DNA from: Pseudonocardia sp. MH-G8
GTDB lineage: Bacteria; Actinomycetota; Actinomycetes; Mycobacteriales; Pseudonocardiaceae
Assembly (NCBI RefSeq): GCF_002262885.1
Contig: NZ_NKYF01000031.1
Coordinates: 57,527-121,526 of the forward strand
Direction of reading: 5' to 3'
Length of the DNA: 64,000 bases
This document shows positions 60,016-64,000 of this stretch, piece by piece. The notes beneath the pieces were generated by a model. It was not told the DNA's origin, searched no databases, and saw only the letters and a list, made by a program, of their open reading frames with translations. Within the stretch, counting starts at the first letter, position 1. The number at the start of each line of letters is the position of its first letter. The position numbers and the translations under genes are program-made.

Positions 60016-61104
60016 ATGGGCATGCAGTTCGGCGTCTTCTCCGTCGGTGACGTCACGCCCGACCCCACCACGGGCCGCACCCCGACCGAGGCGGAGCGGA
60101 TCAAGGCGATGGTCGCCATCGCGCTCAAGACGGAGGAGGTGGGGATGGACGTGTTCGCGACCGGCGAGCACCACAACCCGCCGTTCGTGCCCTCCTCCCC
60201 CACCACGATGCTCGGCTACATCGCCGCACGCACGCAGCGGCTGCTGCTGTCCACGGCCACGACGCTCATCACCACGAACGACCCGGTGAAGATCGCCGAG
60301 GACTACGCGATGCTGCAGCACCTGTCCGACGGCCGCGTCGACCTGATGATGGGCCGCGGCAACTCCGGGCCGGTCTACCCGTGGTTCGGCAAGGACATCC
60401 GCGACGGCATCCCGCTCGCCGTCGAGAACTACGCGCTGCTGCGCCGGTTGTGGCGCGAGGACGTCGTCGACTGGGAGGGCAAGCACCGCACGCCCCTGCA
60501 GGGCTTCACGTCCACCCCGCGCCCGCTCGACGGGGTGCCGCCGTTCGTGTGGCACGCCTCGATCCGCAGCCCGGAGATCGCCGAGCAGGCCGCCTTCTAC
60601 GGCGACGGCTTCTTCCACAACAACATCTTCTGGGACGCCGGGCACGTCCGGCGGATGGTCGCGCTGTACCGGCGTCGTTTCGAGCACTACGGCCACGGCC
60701 CGGCCGACCAGGCGATCGTGGGCCTGGGCGGGCAGGTGTTCATGCGCAAGAACTCCCAGGACGCGGTGCGCGAGTTCCGGCCCTACTTCGACAACGCGCC
60801 GGTCTACGGCCACGGACCCACGCTGGAGGATTTCAGCGACATGACCGCGCTCACCGTGGGCAGCCCGCAGCAGGTCATCGACAAGACGCTGGGCTTCCGC
60901 GAGTTCGCGGGCGACTACCAGCGCCAGCTGTTCCTGATGGACCACGCCGGGCTGCCCCTGGCGACCGTGCTGGAGCAGCTCGACATCCTGGGCGAGGAGG
61001 TCGTTCCGGTGCTGCGCAAGGAGTTCGCCGCGCGCACCCCCGCGCACGTGCCGGACGCCCCGACGCACACGAGCATGACGGAGAAGCAGGAGGTGTCGGC
61101 ATGA
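60016..61104 (+). CDS. LLM-class flavin-dependent monooxygenase
   Basis: 362 residues from ATG 60016 (preceded by AGGGA). Luciferase-like barrel: FGVFSVGD, DVFATGEHHNPPFVPSSPTTMLGY, LLLSTATTLITTNDPVKIAEDYAMLQHLSDGRVDLMMGRGN. It uses reduced FMN and O2. The ATGA overlap with the FMN reductase gene shows a two-component system; the pair resembles the CE1758/CE1759 family of actinobacteria. Substrate unknown. Confidence 0.92.
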   Translation: MGMQFGVFSVGDVTPDPTTGRTPTEAERIKAMVAIALKTEEVGMDVFATGEHHNPPFVPSSPTTMLGYIAARTQRLLLSTATTLITTNDPVKIAEDYAMLQHLSDGRVDLMMGRGNSGPVYPWFGKDIRDGIPLAVENYALLRRLWREDVVDWEGKHRTPLQGFTSTPRPLDGVPPFVWHASIRSPEIAEQAAFYGDGFFHNNIFWDAGHVRRMVALYRRRFEHYGHGPADQAIVGLGGQVFMRKNSQDAVREFRPYFDNAPVYGHGPTLEDFSDMTALTVGSPQQVIDKTLGFREFAGDYQRQLFLMDHAGLPLATVLEQLDILGEEVVPVLRKEFAARTPAHVPDAPTHTSMTEKQEVSA

Positions 61105-61730
61105 CGATCCGGAAGCTGGCGGTCGTGACCGCAGGCCTCGGAGTGCCCTCGTCCAGCCGCCTGCTGGCCGACCGGCTCGCCGCGGCCACCGGGGCGGCGC
61201 TGCGGGAGCGCGAGGTACGGGCCGAGATCGATGTGGAGGTCGAGGTGATCGAGCTGCGCGAGCACGGCCACGAGCTGGTCGACGCCGTGCTCACCGGGTT
61301 CGTCACGCCCGCACTGCGCAAGGCGCTGGACGCCGTCGCCGGCGCCGACGGCCTGATCACCGTCACACCGATCTTCTCGGCGTCCTACAACGGGCTGTTC
61401 AAGCTGTTCCTCGACGCGCTCGAGGAGGGCGCGCTCGACGGGAAGCCGACGTTGATCGCGGCCACCGGCGGGACCGGCCGGCACTCCCTCGCACTGGAGC
61501 ACGCCGTGCGCCCACTGATGGCGTACCTGCACGCGGTCGCGGTGCCCACCGCGGTGTTCGCCGCGCCCGAGGACTGGGCGGGCGGCGCCACCGGGGTCCC
61601 CGCGCTGGACCGGCGCATCGCGCGCGCCGCGGGCGAGCTCGCCGACCTGGTCGCGCAGAGCCCGGCCGCGGCGGCGCCCGACCCGTTCGCCGATCCGGTG
61701 CCGTTCGAGCAGCTACTGCGCGGTGACTGA
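61101..61730 (+). CDS. NAD(P)H-dependent FMN reductase
   Basis: 209 residues. Flavodoxin-like reductase: VVTAGLGVPSSSRLLADRL, VTPIFSASYNGLFKLFLDAL (FMN loop), LIAATGGTGRHSLALEHAVRPLM. It would supply FMNH2 to the adjacent LLM monooxygenase, with which it is translationally coupled. Its 3' end overlaps the DUF2249-cupin gene by 18 bp, tail to tail. Confidence 0.92.
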   Translation: MTIRKLAVVTAGLGVPSSSRLLADRLAAATGAALREREVRAEIDVEVEVIELREHGHELVDAVLTGFVTPALRKALDAVAGADGLITVTPIFSASYNGLFKLFLDALEEGALDGKPTLIAATGGTGRHSLALEHAVRPLMAYLHAVAVPTAVFAAPEDWAGGATGVPALDRRIARAAGELADLVAQSPAAAAPDPFADPVPFEQLLRGD

Positions 61731-62327
61731 GCCGGCCGGGCGCCGCGGGGGCGCGGCGTCCAGCACCAGCGAGCTCCGGCGCTGGTGCACGGTGAGGTAG
61801 CGCAGGCCCTCGGGTCCCGCGTCGAACTGGCGGCGGGACCGGCGCGGCAGCCACACGAGCGCGCCGGCCCGCAGCTCGACGGGATCGCGCTCGGTGGTCA
61901 GCGTGCCCGCGCCCTCGAGCACGACGACCAGCACGTCGAGGTCCGGCCCGGTGTGGGCGGCGATCCCCGCGCCGGGCTCGAGCCGGATGATGTTCGAGTC
62001 GAGGTCCCGCTCCCGCATCTGCAGCTTCCACTGCACCCCCGCTGCATCCGGCTCGGCCCCGCCGGCGGTGGTCGTGTCCCCGACGACCCGGGGCAAGGGG
62101 GTGCCGGCGATCTTGCTGATCCGGATCCGCCAGGCCGCGGGGCCCCGCTCGAGGTAGTCCCAGCCGTAGCTGCCGGGGTGGTCGGCGTCGAACTCGTCGC
62201 GCAGGTGCTTCGGGTCGTGGTTGTTCACCAGCACGAACGACTCGCCCACGGCGAGCGCCTCGTAGGTGCGGAAGATCGTCGGATGCTTGTCGGGCTTGCG
62301 CAGCGGACGGACGTCGAGCTCCTGCAT
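61713..62327 (-). CDS. DUF2249 - cupin two-domain protein
   Basis: 204 residues from ATG 62327 with AGGGA upstream. Residues 1-80 are a DUF2249 domain (DVRPLRKPDKHPTIFRTYEAL, FVLVNNHDPKHL, WDYLERGPAAWRIRI), strikingly close to the C-terminal domain of the protein at 1652-2389. Residues ~100-180 are a cupin (MREREDSNIIRLEPGAG-like start, VLVVVLEGAGTLTTERD, GALVWLPRRSRRQF). Divergent from the cysteine-bearing regulator at 62392 across a shared inverted repeat. Confidence 0.85.
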   Translation of the reverse strand: MQELDVRPLRKPDKHPTIFRTYEALAVGESFVLVNNHDPKHLRDEFDADHPGSYGWDYLERGPAAWRIRISKIAGTPLPRVVGDTTTAGGAEPDAAGVQWKLQMRERDLDSNIIRLEPGAGIAAHTGPDLDVLVVVLEGAGTLTTERDPVELRAGALVWLPRRSRRQFDAGPEGLRYLTVHQRRSSLVLDAAPPRRPAGSVTAQ

Positions 62328-62358
62328 GGTGGTCCCTTCATCGCCTCGGTCCGCCGAG

Positions 62359-62382
62359 TTTATACAACGGTCTTTGTGTAAA
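62359..62382. promoter_or_regulatory. candidate operator of the second cysteine-bearing regulator
   Basis: TTTATACAA (62359-62367), six-base spacer, TTGTGTAAA (62374-62382): 8 of 9 positions pair. It is only 9 bp before the regulator start and 31 bp before the DUF2249-cupin start, and it matches the repeat at 1563-1587. Confidence 0.62.
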
Positions 62383-62391
62383 CTCCGACGC

Positions 62392-63066
62392 ATGGCGGAA
62401 TCGCGGGAGGCGGGAGGGCGGCGCCGTGAGGTGCTCGCCCTGCTGCGCGCGTCGGCGTCGCCGCTGAGCATCGCGGAGATCGCCGACCACCTGCAGGTGC
62501 ACCCGAACACCGTCCGGTTCCACCTCGACGCGCTGACCGGCACCGGTCAGGTCGAGCGCGCCGACACCGCGCCGGCCGGTCCAGGACGCCCACCGCTGGT
62601 GTTCCGCGCCCGGCCCGGCATGGACGCGACCGGGCCGCGCAACTACCGGCTGCTGGCCGGCGTCCTCGCGGGCGGCATCGCCGCGGGCCCCGATCCCGCA
62701 GCCGTGGCGGTCGAGGCCGGCAGGCGGTGGGGTGCGCAGCTCGCCGAGCCGCAACGGACGCGGACCGCTGCTTCCCCGGACGGCGGCGTCGCCTGGCTGG
62801 TCGCCCTCCTCGGCGATCTCGGGTTCGCACCCGAGTGGCCGATGCCCGAGGGCACTGAGCAGATCGGGCTGCGGCACTGCCCGTTCCTCGAGGTGGCCGG
62901 CAACGCGCCCGACGTCGTCTGCCGCGTGCACCTGGGGCTGATGCAGGGCGCGATGGCCGCCCTCGACGCCCCCGTGCGGGTCGACACCCTCGAACCGTTC
63001 GTCGCCCCCGACCTGTGCCTCGCGCGCCTGTCCGTCCCGGCGCGTGGAGAGGACCGGAACCGATGA
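62392..63066 (+). CDS. HTH regulator with three conserved cysteines (putative Fe-S sensor), second copy
   Basis: 224 residues from ATG 62392. HTH 25-55 (LSIAEIADHLQVHPNTVRFHLDAL). Cysteines C163 (RHCPFLEV), C177 (VVCRVHLGLMQG) and C209 (DLCLARL) have exactly the same spacing (x13, x31) as in the regulator at 843-1493. It begins an operon with a membrane protein and a cupin. The operator overlaps the likely promoter so closely that the transcript may be nearly leaderless. Confidence 0.87.
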   Translation: MAESREAGGRRREVLALLRASASPLSIAEIADHLQVHPNTVRFHLDALTGTGQVERADTAPAGPGRPPLVFRARPGMDATGPRNYRLLAGVLAGGIAAGPDPAAVAVEAGRRWGAQLAEPQRTRTAASPDGGVAWLVALLGDLGFAPEWPMPEGTEQIGLRHCPFLEVAGNAPDVVCRVHLGLMQGAMAALDAPVRVDTLEPFVAPDLCLARLSVPARGEDRNR

Positions 63067-63491
63067 CCGGTGGTTCCGCCGTCGCCGTCGCCGTGACGTT
63101 CGTCTGGCTCGGCATGGTGCTGGCCATCTCGTTCCTGGAGACGCCGCTGAAGTTCCGGGCTCCCGAGGTGACCGTGCGCATCGGGCTCGGCATCGGCCGG
63201 ATCGTGTTCCGGGCGCTCAACACCGCCGAGGCCGTCCTGGCCACCGTTCTCGTGGTGATCGTGGCCGGCGTCGGCGGGGTGCCGGCACCGGCCGTCGCCG
63301 CGGGAGCCGTGGCCGTCGCCGCGTTGCTGGTGCAGCTCCTGGCCGTCCGCCCGCGGCTGAACCGGCGATCCGCCATGGTCCTCGCGGGCGCCGACGTCCC
63401 CCGTTCGCACGGCCACCACATCTATGTCGGCCTCGAGATCGTGAAGGTCGCCGCGCTCGTCGTGACCGGAACCCAGCTACTGCTGGCGTGA
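63063..63491 (+). CDS. four-helix membrane protein
   Basis: 142 residues starting at an ATG overlapping the regulator stop (ATGA). Four membrane helices (SAVAVAVTFVWLGMVLAI, RIVFRALNTAEAVLATVLVVIVAGV, VAAGAVAVAALLVQLLAV, IYVGLEIVKVAALVVTGTQLLL), with conserved-looking LETPLKFRAPEVTVRIGLGIGR and a histidine pair SHGHHIYVGLEI. I do not know the family. The coupling suggests a role in the redox response of its operon. Confidence 0.8.
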   Translation: MTGGSAVAVAVTFVWLGMVLAISFLETPLKFRAPEVTVRIGLGIGRIVFRALNTAEAVLATVLVVIVAGVGGVPAPAVAAGAVAVAALLVQLLAVRPRLNRRSAMVLAGADVPRSHGHHIYVGLEIVKVAALVVTGTQLLLA

Positions 63492-63520
63492 CGGCGCGCC
63501 ACCAACCGACAGGAGCAACC

Positions 63521-63880
63521 ATGGAGTCGATTCCGCTGGGCACCGTCGTCGAGGCCCAGCTCACCACCGCCAGGGAGTCGGCGAGCGGCCGCAGCGCCCG
63601 CACGGTCCACGGGGGCCGCGGGTCCGTGTTGCGCCAGACCCTGCTCGCCCTCACCGCCGGCAACCGCCTCGACGACCACGACACGCCTGGGGAAGCGACG
63701 CTCCAGGTGCTGCACGGTCAGGTCCGGCTCGGCACCTCCACCGACTCGCAGGAGGCCACGGCCGGTGATCTCCTGACCATCCCGCCCGAACGGCACAACC
63801 TGCTCGCCGTCGTCGACTCGGCCGTCCTGCTCACCGTGGCGCTCCCCGCCGCAGGGCCGGGACGAGACGCCCAGCAGTAG
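63521..63880 (+). CDS. small cupin protein
   Basis: 119 residues with AGGAG before ATG 63521. One cupin barrel (LTAGNRLDDHDTPGEATLQVLHGQVRLG, ATAGDLLTIPPERHNLLAVVDSAVLLTVAL), with histidines in positions suitable for metal binding. Third gene after the cysteine-bearing regulator, 29 bp behind the membrane-protein gene, so probably in the same operon. Confidence 0.85.
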   Translation: MESIPLGTVVEAQLTTARESASGRSARTVHGGRGSVLRQTLLALTAGNRLDDHDTPGEATLQVLHGQVRLGTSTDSQEATAGDLLTIPPERHNLLAVVDSAVLLTVALPAAGPGRDAQQ

Positions 63881-64000
63881 CGACACCCGCACACCCAGAC
63901 CCCGACTCGCAGTGAGGATGTAGGGGAGCCCCGCAGCGGTCGTTCTGGCTCACCGACTCGCTGACCGTGGTGTCCTGCGCCCGATCTGCCGGGTGACCGC

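Overview
The window is very GC-rich (well over 70 %), with GTG/ATG starts, many GTGA and ATGA start-stop overlaps, and actinobacterial signature genes. These include an ANTAR response regulator of the PdtaR type, a CoaE-GrpB fusion, a membrane-fused spermidine synthase-like operon and a four-S1-domain RpsA with a charged tail. The order rpsA, coaE, DUF402 protein, uvrB matches the mycobacterial block. I infer a Pseudonocardiaceae member, perhaps Pseudonocardia; this is inference, not a database match. It looks chromosomal, with no integrase, transposase or phage gene recognised.

Layout. 1-5.2 kb: the end of a regulator, a small monooxygenase-like protein, then a redox locus in which a cysteine-bearing HTH regulator faces a hemerythrin-DUF2249 protein and a lone cytochrome c oxidase subunit I, followed by a divergent TetR/RidA pair. 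5.2-7.8 kb: a small membrane ORF, a small protein and a PhoX-type phosphatase. 7.8-13.9 kb: a sugar-acid uptake and breakdown locus (IclR regulator, binding protein, two permeases, enolase-superfamily dehydratase, DapA-family lyase) ending in a 97-nt hairpin. 14.0-19.1 kb: a proline-rich membrane protein and the five-gene DUF4178-DUF2617-DUF4247-DUF350-SpeE operon. 19.3-26.8 kb: LCP protein, S9 peptidase, MFS exporter, FKBP, phosphoesterase, and a LigD-type polymerase gene bracketed by two inverted arrays of a 21-bp-phased palindromic motif. 26.4-34.7 kb: cupin, monooxygenase, a hydrolase/ABC-ATPase fusion with its permease, EamA exporter with LysR regulator, VOC protein, mannosyltransferase. 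34.8-42.9 kb: housekeeping block (uvrB, DUF402, ECF sigma with putative anti-sigma protein, coaE, lipoprotein, rpsA). 43-56.6 kb: methyltransferase, HTH_42 protein and two complete branched-chain amino acid (Liv) ABC transporters either side of a PaaI-type thioesterase. 56.8-58.5 kb: PdtaR, a tRNA with anticodon CAA but no long variable arm, and an HTH-LAGLIDADG protein. 58.5-63.9 kb: MarR/NmrA pair, LLM monooxygenase with FMN reductase, then a second redox locus in which a DUF2249-cupin gene faces a paralogue of the first cysteine-bearing regulator with a membrane protein and a cupin.

The observations I rate highest are: (i) the two distant loci with paralogous three-cysteine regulators, each divergent from a DUF2249 gene, sharing an inverted repeat of the form TT...ACAA-N6/7-TTGTG.AAA; (ii) the class I tRNA(CAA) next to an HTH-LAGLIDADG protein with both catalytic acids kept; (iii) the 21-bp-phased palindrome arrays in inverted orientation around the LigD-polymerase gene; (iv) the secreted hydrolase fused through a membrane segment to a cytosolic ABC ATPase. 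All functional statements rest on reading the sequence and on family knowledge; no search was run.
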